This document shows positions 1 to 8,153 of a stretch of 64,000 nucleotides of DNA, piece after piece (positions within the stretch are counted from its first letter, which is position 1; each line of letters starts with the position of its first letter). The stretch lies in assembly GCA_934630735.1 (NCBI GenBank), contig CAKTWK010000009.1, forward strand, positions 1 to 64,000, written 5' to 3'. This stretch comes from an uncultured Collinsella sp. (GTDB lineage: Bacteria; Actinomycetota; Coriobacteriia; Coriobacteriales; Coriobacteriaceae). The translations under genes and the position numbers were made by a program. The notes below the pieces were generated by a model. The model was given only the letters and a program-made list of their open reading frames with translations, did not search any database and had not been told where the DNA came from.

Positions 1-68
1 CGATGGACGGGGATAGCCCGATTATTTTCCGGTTCGACGAACAGCCGATCGTGTCAAACTTGGTCTAA
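1..68 (+). CDS. possible 3' end of a gene cut by the window edge
   Basis: The frame read from base 3 gives about 21 codons ending DEQPIVSNLV before a TAA at 66-68, and it is followed directly by a strong hairpin (82-122). This fits the C-terminus of a plus-strand gene starting outside the window. The product cannot be recognised from so few residues, and the frame may not be coding. Confidence 0.4.
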   Translation, partial: MDGDSPIIFRFDEQPIVSNLV

Positions 69-81
69 CAGAGCCTATAGA

Positions 82-122
82 AAACGGCCGGCCACGCTTT
101 TGCTTGCGCGGTCGGCCGTTTG
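82..122. terminator. bidirectional terminator-like hairpin
   Basis: AAAACGGCCGG and TCGGCCGTTT arms enclose a CCACGC/GCGCGG region. The AAAA and TTT flanks would let it end transcription from the left gene, and from the minus-strand asp23 operon on the right. Confidence 0.55.
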
Positions 123-129
123 ACGTTTA

Positions 130-176
130 CGCAGATAAAACCTGCCAAAACAAACCTGTCCCTTTTGGAAGGTTAC
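130..176. repeat. 42-bp CCTGCCAAAA palindrome, copy 1
   Basis: GATAAAACCTGCCAAAA, a spacer containing ACCTGTCCC, and TTTTGGAAGGTT form a degenerate copy of a repeat found at least seven more times in the window. Its right edge overlaps the TAA stop of the minus-strand asp23-like gene. Read on that strand it is a hairpin followed by TTTTAT, so it could act as the terminator. Confidence 0.8.
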
Positions 177-697
177 TCGTGCTGGCTGGTGCGGTGCTCG
201 TACTCCTCGGGGGTGATGACATCCTCGATGCGCAGGTTGACGCCCGCCACCTCAAGGCCGGTCATCGCGGCCAGACGCTCGGTGACACGCGCCTTAACGT
301 CGTCAAAGATCGCAGGCGCATAGGCGCCGTACTCGATGATGACCGAGATGTTGACGACCACGCGGTTGTCGTCGGTGACCTCGACCGTCACGCCCTTGGT
401 CAGGTTCTCGGCACCAAACTGCTCCTGCACAAAGTGCATGAGGTTGCCCTTCATGCCCAGAACGTGCGGCACCTCGCGGGTGGCCATGGCGACGATTTTC
501 TCGATCACGCCGTTGGAATAGGTCAGCGAGTCCTCGGACTCGTCCGCCTCCTCGTCCATCTCCTCGTTGTCCTCGTCCGCATCGGACTCGGCCTCGACGA
601 GCGCCTCGTCCTCGAGCGTCACGTCTCCGGTATCGACGACGGCCTCATTCGCTTCGAGCTCGGTATCGGTCACATCGACCTTCGTGTTAAAAGCCAT
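173..697 (-). CDS. Asp23/Gls24 family envelope stress protein
   Basis: The 174-residue product has a very acidic N-terminal tail (about residues 8-58, rich in Asp and Glu). An Asp23/Gls24 domain follows from about residue 60 (SNGVIEKIVAMATREV, then VEVTDDNRVVVNISVIIEYG). In Firmicutes such proteins coat the inner membrane through the AmaP anchor and respond to cell-wall or alkaline stress. It is the last gene of a three-gene minus-strand operon with DUF2273 and amaP-like genes, the usual partners. The acidic tail is longer than in typical Asp23. Family confident; exact role inferred. Confidence 0.88.
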   Translation of the reverse strand: MAFNTKVDVTDTELEANEAVVDTGDVTLEDEALVEAESDADEDNEEMDEEADESEDSLTYSNGVIEKIVAMATREVPHVLGMKGNLMHFVQEQFGAENLTKGVTVEVTDDNRVVVNISVIIEYGAYAPAIFDDVKARVTERLAAMTGLEVAGVNLRIEDVITPEEYEHRTSQHE

Positions 698-741
698 GGT
701 TCCTCCTTATGCCTGCCGCGGATGCGACAGTCGAATACGTA

Positions 742-1119
742 TTAGCGGCCGCTAAACAGGCGGCCGAAGAAGTTGACGATACCGTTCTCGCCGTCGCGAA
801 TCTGGCCGATTACGGCGCCGATCAGCACAAAGAATGCGATGACAAGCGTGTCCCACAGGCCCAACGTAAGTACCAGCACGGCGAGGATAAAGCCTGCCAC
901 GGCGCCGAGCGTGGTGTTGGGATGGCGCACGGCGTAGCTCCAGATGGCAGCACCCGTGCCCTTGACGAGACCCATGGCCTCGTCAAAGTCGTTGGTGGCG
1001 CTGTCGTTCTGCTCACTGGCCTCGGGTTTGGTGTCGACGGCGTCGCTTGCCGGCGCAGCGCTCTGATCGATCGTTAAGCGCGGCGTGCGGGCGGTCTTGT
1101 CTTGGTTGGTATCACTCAC
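742..1119 (-). CDS. DUF2273 small membrane protein
   Basis: About 125 residues. I chose the GTG at 1119 (VSDTNQDKTAR), preceded by GGAGG, instead of the longer open frame to 1338, because it overlaps the upstream stop by 8 bp in the usual coupled manner. A polar N-terminal half of about 50 residues is followed by two hydrophobic segments (AVAGFILAVLVLTLGLW and LVIAFFVLIGAVIG). The short C-terminus ends FFGRLFSGR. DUF2273 proteins are found almost only beside Asp23 and AmaP genes, as here. Their biochemical role is unknown; a membrane partner of the Asp23 layer is the likely one. Confidence 0.82.
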   Translation of the reverse strand: MSDTNQDKTARTPRLTIDQSAAPASDAVDTKPEASEQNDSATNDFDEAMGLVKGTGAAIWSYAVRHPNTTLGAVAGFILAVLVLTLGLWDTLVIAFFVLIGAVIGQIRDGENGIVNFFGRLFSGR

Positions 1120-1657
1120 CGGAAACCTCCACGGTCTGGACGGTAGTCTTGGACGGCAAAAAACGGACGCGCGCAGTCGTGCCCGGCGTGCCGAGCATGG
1201 TGTCGCAGGCTTTCTCGATGCGCTGCTGCATCGAGGTGGCAAGAGCGGCAACGTCCTTATCATCGAGCGCGATGGCTTCGACCTTAAAACGAACGTGCGA
1301 CTCGTCGGAGCCTTGAACGCGCGCCTCGATATGCTCAACCATCACGCGATCATCGCACTCCGCGGCGGCACGAGCGCACGAGGAAAGCGCTGCGAGCGTG
1401 ACCTCGATATTGCGCTCCCCCGCCGGATGTACGCAGGACGGCTCGCGACGCGCGAACATCAAGCGGAAAAACCCGATGAGCACGCCAAGCGCCACGATGG
1501 CGGCGCACACCGTAACGACGACGCGAGGCATGGTGTCACGCAACAGCAGCATAAAGCGATACGTATACGGTCCCCAGAACTGGCAGACAAGCGTGCCCAG
1601 CGCCACGATGGCGGCGGCAAGGTACACGATTGCTAGGGCTCGTTTGAGCACGCGCAT
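1112..1657 (-). CDS. amaP: AmaP-like Asp23 membrane anchor protein
   Basis: The 181-residue product has two N-terminal membrane helices (about residues 8-28 and 45-68), then a soluble domain of Asp23-like composition (GERNIEVTLAALSSCARAAAEC, VRFKVEAIALDDKDVAAL). This order matches AmaP, which tethers Asp23 to the membrane. It is the first gene of the operon, starts after AAAGGAG and overlaps the DUF2273 gene by 8 bp. The gene symbol is by analogy to staphylococci. Functionally this cluster probably supports envelope integrity. Confidence 0.8.
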   Translation of the reverse strand: MRVLKRALAIVYLAAAIVALGTLVCQFWGPYTYRFMLLLRDTMPRVVVTVCAAIVALGVLIGFFRLMFARREPSCVHPAGERNIEVTLAALSSCARAAAECDDRVMVEHIEARVQGSDESHVRFKVEAIALDDKDVAALATSMQQRIEKACDTMLGTPGTTARVRFLPSKTTVQTVEVSGE

Positions 1658-1823
1658 GCGGCGCTCCTTTCGGGTCTCGGTCCACAGAATGCAAAACGAT
1701 TCGCATCATTATAAAAGAGCCGGGTCCGGTGCTCTACGCACGCGGATCCGGCTCATCTATTCCACGAGGCTTGCATGCTCGCTTCATTATGCCCAGATAT
1801 GCGCGGCTTAACCCGCGCGGGTA

Positions 1824-2630
1824 CTACTCCTCCTCGAGGGCAGCGATGACCTCGTCGGTCATGTCCATGGTGCTGTAAACATCCTGGACGTCGTCGAGCT
1901 CCTCAAGACGGTCGATGAGGCGCTGAACCTTCTTGGCGTCGGTACCGGAAACCTCGGTCGGGGTGGTCGGAACCATGGTGGTCTCGGAACCCTTGACCTG
2001 GACGCCCTGCTCCTCGAGTGCCTTGGAGACAGCCATGACGTCGTTAGCAGCGGTCCAGACGATCCACTCCTCGCCGGCGTCCTCGTAGTCCTCGCCACCG
2101 GCCTCGGCGATTGCCATCATGAACTCATCCTCGTCACCGGCAGCACCGTTGGCGATCATGGTCTCCTTCTTGGCGTTCTCGTCCAGGATCTCCTTGGCGA
2201 CGACGATCTGGCCCTTGCGCTCAAACTGGAAGGCGACGGAGCCGGAGGTGCCCAGGTTGCCACCAGCGTGGGAGAAGGCGGAACGGACATCGGCGGCGGT
2301 ACGGTTGCGGTTATCGGTCAGGCAGTCAACGTAGACAGCAACGCCGGCGGGACCATAGCCCTCGTACACGATGTTCTCGTAGACGGCGGCATCGGCACCC
2401 GAACCAAAAGCTTTGTCGATAGCGGACTTGATCTTGTCCTTAGGCATGGACTGAGCCTTGGCCTTGGCAACGGCAGCGGCGAGGCTGGCGTTGTTCTCGG
2501 GCAGCGGGTCGCCGCCGAGACGGGCAGCAACGGTGATGTTGCGGCTCAGCTTGGAGAAGAGGGCGGAACGCTTGGCGTCCTGCGCGCCCTTACGATGCTT
2601 GGTTGTGGCCCACTTAGAGTGTCCGGACAT
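1824..2630 (-). CDS. YebC/PmpR family regulator
   Basis: The 268-residue protein begins MSGHSKWATTKHRKGAQD, the classic start of YebC/TACO1 proteins, and contains GYGPAGVAVYVDCLTDNRNRT in the middle domain. Family members act as DNA-binding regulators or as translation factors at proline-rich stretches. It is about 20-25 residues longer than usual; the extra length sits in acidic segments such as GGEDYEDAGEEW and at the C-terminus. It follows AGGAGACACGT. It has no operon partner: 165 bp separate it from the membrane protein upstream. Confidence 0.93.
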   Translation of the reverse strand: MSGHSKWATTKHRKGAQDAKRSALFSKLSRNITVAARLGGDPLPENNASLAAAVAKAKAQSMPKDKIKSAIDKAFGSGADAAVYENIVYEGYGPAGVAVYVDCLTDNRNRTAADVRSAFSHAGGNLGTSGSVAFQFERKGQIVVAKEILDENAKKETMIANGAAGDEDEFMMAIAEAGGEDYEDAGEEWIVWTAANDVMAVSKALEEQGVQVKGSETTMVPTTPTEVSGTDAKKVQRLIDRLEELDDVQDVYSTMDMTDEVIAALEEE

Positions 2631-2795
2631 ACGTGTCTCCTATCGGTTTCGACCTAAAGCCCAGCGCAGATGCTCGGGCAATATAAACAAACGTCGTTAT
2701 GATATACCTACTGGCCTGCGAGATAAACCCCAAAATGAAGGCGTCGTGATGATACAGCCCCTTGGTGCAAAGCAACCTGACCCCAATGCGCCAAA

Positions 2796-4979
2796 TTAGG
2801 ACCAGAGGAAGTCGCTGCGGGTGATGGTGGCGCCGATGGCAAAGGGCATGCAGGCGATGACCGGATACAGGTAGCGCATGTAGGTCGAGCCGTTGCAGGG
2901 GCCGATCAGACACACGGCAAGCACGCCCAAAAGCGGCACCCAAATGGCCAGCCCGCGCCACGAATGACGACGTAGCAGATAGACCACCACGGCGATCATG
3001 ACCCACACATAGGTGGCCGAGCTCATGGTGAGCGAGATAAACGGGATGCGTTGTACTGCCACGCGATACAGGTTGATCAGGTGGTCACACCAGCGCACGA
3101 CCTTGCTATCGACCGGATGGAAGTCGAAGTACTTGAGATTATCGGGGCGTGCCATAATCTCGGCACTGCGCGCCGTGCTGTAGACCCACGCATCGCGAGC
3201 GCTCGGATAGAAGTACCCATAGTAGTTATTGATGAGCGCCGAAATATAGCACTCGGGATCCTTTTTGAACATCTGGGCCCACACCTCAAAATAGGCCTTG
3301 ATGTCCTCCTGCGAGGCGTACTCGTTAAAGCAATTTTTGACGGCGTCGGACTTGTCGGGGTTGTAACGGCGGCCCAGATTCTCGTACTTGAGCACACGGT
3401 CGATCACGGCACGCTCTTCGTCGGTCACCAAGCCGTCGCAAGGAGCCTCCACGATGGTGCCGTCCTCCTTAACCGTGGGGTTGACGCCCGAGTTGAGGCC
3501 GTCGTGCTTTTGGACGAAACGAGCCGTCTGCTGGAACGGAATCGAGAGGATTTCGCGCTTGGAACCAGGCGTAATGTCGTGCGCCGGCATAAAGACCTTG
3601 GTGAAGTACATATTAGAGGCAAGGCAGAGCGCAAGCACCGCAAGAACTCCCACCCAGCGGAAACGCGGGATGGCGCCCGAAGGCGCGGCACCAGCCTGCT
3701 TGGCTGCGCGACGAGCCGCATGTGCGTCCCATGCGCAAAACGCTGCCGTGATTACGCATGCCGCCAGGGGAAACACCAGGCCGCCGTTGCGCAGAAACGT
3801 GGAACCCGTGGCACCCAGAGCGAGCAGCAGCCAGTCATGGCGCGCAAAGAGCACGGGCCTCTGTTCGCCCGCACGCTCGGCATTGGCATCGCGACGGGGC
3901 AGGCCGCAGGCCACGAGCTTCACGGTCTGCACCAACAGCACCAAAAACGTGTCGGCAAACAGCACGTCTTTGGTAAGCAGGGCCGCGTAGTTGGAGAACA
4001 TGGGCATAAACACAAAGAACAGCAAGATCACGCCGCGGACCGGCAGACTCACGCCCAGCTTGCGCAGCGACGAGATGGAATAGGCCATGCAGGCGGCCGT
4101 AATGACGAACTGAGCGCAGGTGTAGATGGCAAGACCTGCGTTGGCGCTGTTGAACAGTGAAAGCCCCAGCTGGACGCACGAACCGATAATGGCCGTGTGC
4201 ACCACGGGGTGATGTCCGTTGAGCAACACATTGGGATTGAGCAGACGCAGGTAGTCACTCGTGCCGTTGGGGTAGTTGAACCACTGGCGAATCTGCGCAC
4301 CCGTATCTCCCATAAAAAGGCCGGGCAGCGAAGCGATAAGCGTGGGCGCCCAGGCGATCACAAGCACCAGGAAGGGCCCGGCAAAGGGATGGACCGAGAG
4401 CACAGCGTGAGCCACACGCCATACGCGGCCAAAGTGCGCTTCGGAAAACGGAATGCGTCGGGAGCTCAGCCAATCTAGACACTCAAAAGCCAGGTAGAAG
4501 GCAACGACCGCCAAGAGCATCCAGCCCGCACCGCCTATCCAGGCGCAGATGATGCGAGCCTTGTCGCCGAGCACGATCTCGGCCGAATCGGTGAGGTCGT
4601 AGCTGCGGCCAAACACCATGCAGACGGCAAAGAACAGCGACGGAAGGATCACCGAAGGACGCCAAGCATCGCCGCGGCCAAAGAATACGTAGCGAAACGG
4701 CAGCGTGAGCAGGCAGGCAAGCGCAAGCAGCATGACCGCGTCGGTATGGCCGGCAAACGAGAGGAGCACCTCGTAGCACACGTACAGCATGCCCGAGGCT
4801 TTGGGGTCAATCGCCAAGACTGCGTTGCTCGAGACCGGCGCGGGATCGATGGAAAACGCCGTGGTCGCCAACAGCGCGAGCAGAAATGCGATGAGCGTCT
4901 GCTTGGCGGGGTAGCGCTTAAACCAGACGATGCGGGCAGCGTCGCGCGCAGCCGTTGTGGAGAGGTCGGAATCCTTCAC
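2796..4979 (-). CDS. large polytopic membrane protein, DUF6020-like
   Basis: A 727-residue protein with roughly 12 hydrophobic segments and a long extracytoplasmic loop (about residues 470-620, with GSKREILSIPFQQTARFV and NNYYGYFYPSARDAWVYS). The architecture and loop resemble the DUF6020 group of glycosyltransferase-like membrane proteins, in which an N-terminal multi-helix core precedes a soluble region. It may handle lipid-linked sugars of the cell surface; substrate unknown. The start is GTG after AAAGG, just left of two palindromic repeats. It stands alone. Confidence 0.65.
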   Translation of the reverse strand: MKDSDLSTTAARDAARIVWFKRYPAKQTLIAFLLALLATTAFSIDPAPVSSNAVLAIDPKASGMLYVCYEVLLSFAGHTDAVMLLALACLLTLPFRYVFFGRGDAWRPSVILPSLFFAVCMVFGRSYDLTDSAEIVLGDKARIICAWIGGAGWMLLAVVAFYLAFECLDWLSSRRIPFSEAHFGRVWRVAHAVLSVHPFAGPFLVLVIAWAPTLIASLPGLFMGDTGAQIRQWFNYPNGTSDYLRLLNPNVLLNGHHPVVHTAIIGSCVQLGLSLFNSANAGLAIYTCAQFVITAACMAYSISSLRKLGVSLPVRGVILLFFVFMPMFSNYAALLTKDVLFADTFLVLLVQTVKLVACGLPRRDANAERAGEQRPVLFARHDWLLLALGATGSTFLRNGGLVFPLAACVITAAFCAWDAHAARRAAKQAGAAPSGAIPRFRWVGVLAVLALCLASNMYFTKVFMPAHDITPGSKREILSIPFQQTARFVQKHDGLNSGVNPTVKEDGTIVEAPCDGLVTDEERAVIDRVLKYENLGRRYNPDKSDAVKNCFNEYASQEDIKAYFEVWAQMFKKDPECYISALINNYYGYFYPSARDAWVYSTARSAEIMARPDNLKYFDFHPVDSKVVRWCDHLINLYRVAVQRIPFISLTMSSATYVWVMIAVVVYLLRRHSWRGLAIWVPLLGVLAVCLIGPCNGSTYMRYLYPVIACMPFAIGATITRSDFLWS

Positions 4980-4998
4980 AGTCCGAAAGCCTTTCTAG

Positions 4999-5040
4999 AA
5001 ACCTGCCAAATAGGGACAGGTTTATTTTGGCAGGTTTTAT
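4999..5040. repeat. 42-bp CCTGCCAAAA palindrome, inverted copy
   Basis: AAACCTGCCAAA, TAGGGACAGG and TTTTGGCAGGTTTTAT form a clear copy in the opposite orientation to that at 130-176, located just upstream of the DUF6020-like gene start. Confidence 0.85.
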
Positions 5041-5078
5041 CTGGGGAAACGTTACGGTTCTGTCATCGTTACCCAGCG

Positions 5079-5118
5079 AGCCACCACAAAGGTGCCTGTC
5101 CCCTTTGCGGTGGTATGT
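5079..5118. repeat. CCACCACAAAGG palindromic repeat
   Basis: CCACCACAAAGG, TGCCTGTCCC and CTTTGCGGTGGT form a hairpin sharing the CCTGTCCC core with the 42-bp family but with different arms. A hybrid copy occurs at 26568-26603. Confidence 0.7.
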
Positions 5119-5123
5119 GGTGG

Positions 5124-5945
5124 TTAGGCGTCCAGGTAGACGCGCTGGGGACGGTTGCGGTGGCGGGCGAAGATGACGAGCGCCAGGCCGGCGATCACGA
5201 GCGGCAAACTCAGCAGCTGACCCATGGTGATGACGCCGCCCAGCAGATAACCCAGCTGGGCATCGGGCACGCGCACGAACTCGACGAGAAAGCGGACGAT
5301 GCCGTACCCCATCACGAACACGCCCATAAACGTACCCTGGGGCAGCAGCGGCTTTTTGCGGCTGAGCACCTGCAAAATACAGAAGAGCACGACGCCCTCA
5401 AGAAACGCCTCGTAGAGCTGGGAGGGATGGCGCGGCATATCGCCCGCGGTGCCGCCAAAGACCACACCCCAGGGCAGATCGGTCGGCTTACCCCACAGCT
5501 CGCCGTTGACGAAATTGGCGCAACGTCCCAGGCACAGCGCCAGCGGAGCACCGATCACAGCAAGGTCGGCGATGGTCCAGGCGTCGAGCTTGTACATGCG
5601 GCACACGATGACGCCGCCCAAGATGCCGCCCACCAGGCCGCCGTGGAAGCTCATGCCTCCCTCATTGGTGGCAAAGATTTCGAGCGGGTGGGTCCAATAG
5701 TAGCCATCGCCGTAAAAGGCGACGTAAAACAGGCGCGCGCCGATGATGAGGCCAAAGACCGCGCCGACCACGACGCTCGTCAGGTCATCAATCGTAATGT
5801 CGAAGCCCCAACGACGCTGCGTGCGGTACATAACGACCGCCGTGAGCAGAGCGCCGACCACGTAGGCCAGGCCATACCAGTAGATGGTGATGGGGCCCGC
5901 CGAGATCGCGACGGGATCAAGCATATGGTAGAGGTCGTTGAGCAT
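5124..5945 (-). CDS. lgt: prolipoprotein diacylglyceryl transferase
   Basis: About 273 residues. It transfers diacylglycerol from phosphatidylglycerol to the lipobox cysteine of prolipoproteins at the inner membrane. The signature LGRCANFVNGELWGKPTD, the FHGGLVGG motif and HPSQLYEAF are all present, within about seven membrane segments. The ATG at 5945 (MLNDLYHML) has GGGGGA seven bases upstream, so it is preferred to a TTG nine codons earlier. The lipoprotein at 26.7 kb would be one of its substrates. Single gene on this strand. Confidence 0.96.
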   Translation of the reverse strand: MLNDLYHMLDPVAISAGPITIYWYGLAYVVGALLTAVVMYRTQRRWGFDITIDDLTSVVVGAVFGLIIGARLFYVAFYGDGYYWTHPLEIFATNEGGMSFHGGLVGGILGGVIVCRMYKLDAWTIADLAVIGAPLALCLGRCANFVNGELWGKPTDLPWGVVFGGTAGDMPRHPSQLYEAFLEGVVLFCILQVLSRKKPLLPQGTFMGVFVMGYGIVRFLVEFVRVPDAQLGYLLGGVITMGQLLSLPLVIAGLALVIFARHRNRPQRVYLDA

Positions 5946-6054
5946 ATCGATCCCCCTGCTCCCTATATACAAATGCGGCCGCGGGCCTTACGCTCGCAGC
6001 CGCAAATTTGGGCGTAACGTCTATGCGGAGCGTACCGTCCGCAGCTTTCGCGTC

Positions 6055-6333
6055 TTAGAACGGCGCGTACTCGTCGTACAGGTCCTCGGCCTCGCCGGAA
6101 GCATTGACCTGCTCAACGCGGGTAACGCCGGGCACATGCTCCTTCAGGATGCGCTCGATACCCATGGAAAGGGTTAGCGAGCTCATGGGGCAGCCGGCGC
6201 AGGCGCCCTGCAGCTCCAGCTTGACAACACCCTCGTCGTCGACGCCCACATACTCCATATCGCCGCCATCGGCCTGCAGGTTGGGGCGGATCTCTTCAAG
6301 AACCTTCTTAAGCAGCTCTTCGTTAACAGCCAC
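6055..6333 (-). CDS. NifU-like C-terminal domain Fe-S protein
   Basis: The 92-residue product is a stand-alone Nfu domain: IRPNLQADGGDMEYVGVDDEGVVKLELQG, then the CAGCP pair of cysteines (CxxC) that binds or delivers a [4Fe-4S] cluster. The start is GTG after GGAGCCCCT. No other suf or nif gene is adjacent. It probably serves Fe-S protein maturation, for instance for the radical SAM and activase proteins in this window (inference). Confidence 0.93.
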   Translation of the reverse strand: MAVNEELLKKVLEEIRPNLQADGGDMEYVGVDDEGVVKLELQGACAGCPMSSLTLSMGIERILKEHVPGVTRVEQVNASGEAEDLYDEYAPF

Positions 6334-6438
6334 AGGGGCTCCTTTCTCACAATAACGCGGGCACGCCCGCGGACAGGGGCTATGTTACTACAGCCATGTA
6401 CCCGCTTAGGCGCCAGCCATGCGTGCGGACACGACTTT

Positions 6439-6481
6439 CACGAGCAGTCAATTTGGGACGGGTCTCTTTTGGCTGCTTTGC
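6439..6481. repeat. AGCAGTCAA / TTGGCTGCT palindrome
   Basis: Imperfect hairpin around a GGGACGGGTCTC core, just downstream of the dCMP deaminase gene on the minus strand. The core resembles that of the other GGGACAGG repeats. It could act as a terminator. Confidence 0.45.
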
Positions 6482-6503
6482 CGCCAGCTGGCGTTGGCAC
6501 GCG

Positions 6504-7028
6504 CTACCGCTGAGTCTGCTCCCCGGTGCCAATATGAACATCGACGATAACCTGGCGGTAGCTGATGCCGCAGGAGTCGAGGATGCGACGGCTAATACGG
6601 CCGTCGTCGGTGTCAGCATACTTATTGTCCAGGTAGACGACCTCGCCCACGCCCACCTGCGCCAGGATCTTGGCGCAGTCGTGGCACGGGAACAGCGTGA
6701 CGTAGACCGTGGAACCCTCAAGGTCTTTGAGCGAGCCGCGGTAGTTGAGCACGGCGTTGGCCTCGGCATGCACTACGTAGTTGTGCTTATCCTGCAACGG
6801 GTCATCGCTCGTGCCCCACGGGAAAAAGTCATCGTTGAGCGCCGAGGGCGTACCGTTGTAGCCCACCGAAAGGATACGGTGGTTGGTGCTGGCGATGCAC
6901 GCGCCCACCTGCGTGTTGGGGTCCTTACTGCGGCGCTGCGCGGCGATGGCCACGCTCATAAAGAACTCGTCCCAGCTAATAACGTCGCGGCGCTTGCCCG
7001 ACGCGGTTTGATGAAGATCGTCCGACAT
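6504..7028 (-). CDS. deoxycytidylate deaminase family protein
   Basis: 174 residues from the ATG at 7028 (MSDDLHQ), which lies nine bases after GGAG; an in-frame GTG three codons earlier abuts the ribosome site and is unlikely. It carries the zinc-binding HAEANAVLN and PCHDCAKIL motifs and the GYNGTPSA substrate loop of dCMP deaminases (ComEB type). These convert dCMP to dUMP for dTTP synthesis. The C-terminus ends VHIGTGEQTQR. Solitary gene. Confidence 0.93.
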   Translation of the reverse strand: MSDDLHQTASGKRRDVISWDEFFMSVAIAAQRRSKDPNTQVGACIASTNHRILSVGYNGTPSALNDDFFPWGTSDDPLQDKHNYVVHAEANAVLNYRGSLKDLEGSTVYVTLFPCHDCAKILAQVGVGEVVYLDNKYADTDDGRISRRILDSCGISYRQVIVDVHIGTGEQTQR

Positions 7029-7109
7029 GGCAGACACCTCCGAAATCGCAATAGTTTGACCAATTGTAGCAGGTGAAAGGTAGGGGCGCTTATCCCACCA
7101 GCCCCTCGC

Positions 7110-7961
7110 CTACGCGCGGCGGGGCTTTTGGTTGATATGGTAGAGCTCGGCGAGACCCCGCAACGTCAGCGCATCGTCGACCGTCAGGCTATGGCCGACA
7201 AGGGCCGCAAGTGCCTCGGCATCGTCGCCGGTAATGATGATGGGCACATCGCCCTCCCCCGCCGCCTTGGTCGCTCGCATCTCGGCGAGCACCATGTCGA
7301 GCATGCCGTCGATGCGGGCCACCTCGCCCAGAACCACGCCCGAGCGCATGGCCTCACGCGTGTTGCGGCCGATAACATGCGTCGGCGCCGAGGGCTCAAC
7401 CTGAGGCAGGCGCGCCGCAGCGGCCGAGAGCGAACGGGCGCCGAGCGCCAGCCCCGGCGCGATAACGCCGCCGACAAAGGTACCGTGCGCGTCGATGACC
7501 TCGATATTGGTCGTGGTGCCCAGGTCGATCACAATGCACGGCGAGCCGTAAACGGCGCGGGCAGCCACGGCGTCGGCGATGCGATCGGGACCGATCTCGG
7601 CCGGGTCATCGTAGTGCACGGGTATGCCGGTCTTGAGGCCCGGCCCCACGGTGAGCACGCGCCCCGTGCAGGTACGGGAAAGTGCTGCCTTCCACGGGCG
7701 CTCGAGCGCCGGGACTACACAGCTCAGCACAGCAGCCGCGGGCACAAGCGCACCCGGCATGCCCGCATCGGCCGCTAGTGCGGCCATGACCTGCACGAGA
7801 CGCATGCGCGCCTCGTCTGCTGTGATGCTCGACGGCGTGGTGATCTCGCACGTCGCAAGCGGACATTCCTGCGCCGCGGCCGAATCCTCTGCAAACAGGC
7901 CAAAGCGAATGAACGTGTTGCCCACGTCGACCGTCAATATATATGCGCACCCATTAAGCAT
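7110..7961 (-). CDS. coaX: type III pantothenate kinase
   Basis: About 283 residues from the ATG at 7961 (MLNGCAYILTVDVGNTFIRFGLF), preceded by AAAGGAG; the longer frame to 8015 is not supported. It phosphorylates pantothenate in the first step of coenzyme A synthesis. The ASKHA-fold phosphate loop TVDVGNT and the second motif VIDLGTTTNIEVID, GGVIAPG, are present. GPDRIADAVAA is typical of CoaX. It is divergent from the OPT transporter, with about 190 bp between them. Confidence 0.94.
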   Translation of the reverse strand: MLNGCAYILTVDVGNTFIRFGLFAEDSAAAQECPLATCEITTPSSITADEARMRLVQVMAALAADAGMPGALVPAAAVLSCVVPALERPWKAALSRTCTGRVLTVGPGLKTGIPVHYDDPAEIGPDRIADAVAARAVYGSPCIVIDLGTTTNIEVIDAHGTFVGGVIAPGLALGARSLSAAAARLPQVEPSAPTHVIGRNTREAMRSGVVLGEVARIDGMLDMVLAEMRATKAAGEGDVPIIITGDDAEALAALVGHSLTVDDALTLRGLAELYHINQKPRRA

Positions 7962-8009
7962 CGTCGGCGCTCCTTTCGTCTGCCCAGCAGTATATCGCCT
8001 ACCTAAACC

Positions 8010-8043
8010 AGTCATCCCAAAATGACTAGCTTGCGGCTATACT
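8010..8043. promoter_or_regulatory. divergent promoter region with short dyad
   Basis: Between coaX and the OPT transporter, AGTCAT and ATGACT flank a 6-bp spacer (8010-8027), followed by a -10-like TATACT at 8038. A TATACT on the other strand at 7990-7995 could serve coaX. No good -35 boxes are visible. Confidence 0.35.
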
Positions 8044-8153
8044 GGTGCGCGGTCGCGCGCGAGCTCATGCGGCGGCCCTTGGTAACCCGACTTCCCGCGC
8101 CGTATCCGTAACGGCGCTCCCGGGGGAAGCGGATATACGCAAAGGAGTTTTAT

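Noticed and set aside
742..1338. 198-codon version of the DUF2273 protein
   Set aside because: The first 73 residues are Arg/Ser-rich shadow of the overlapping amaP-like gene; the GTG at 1119 has the ribosome site.
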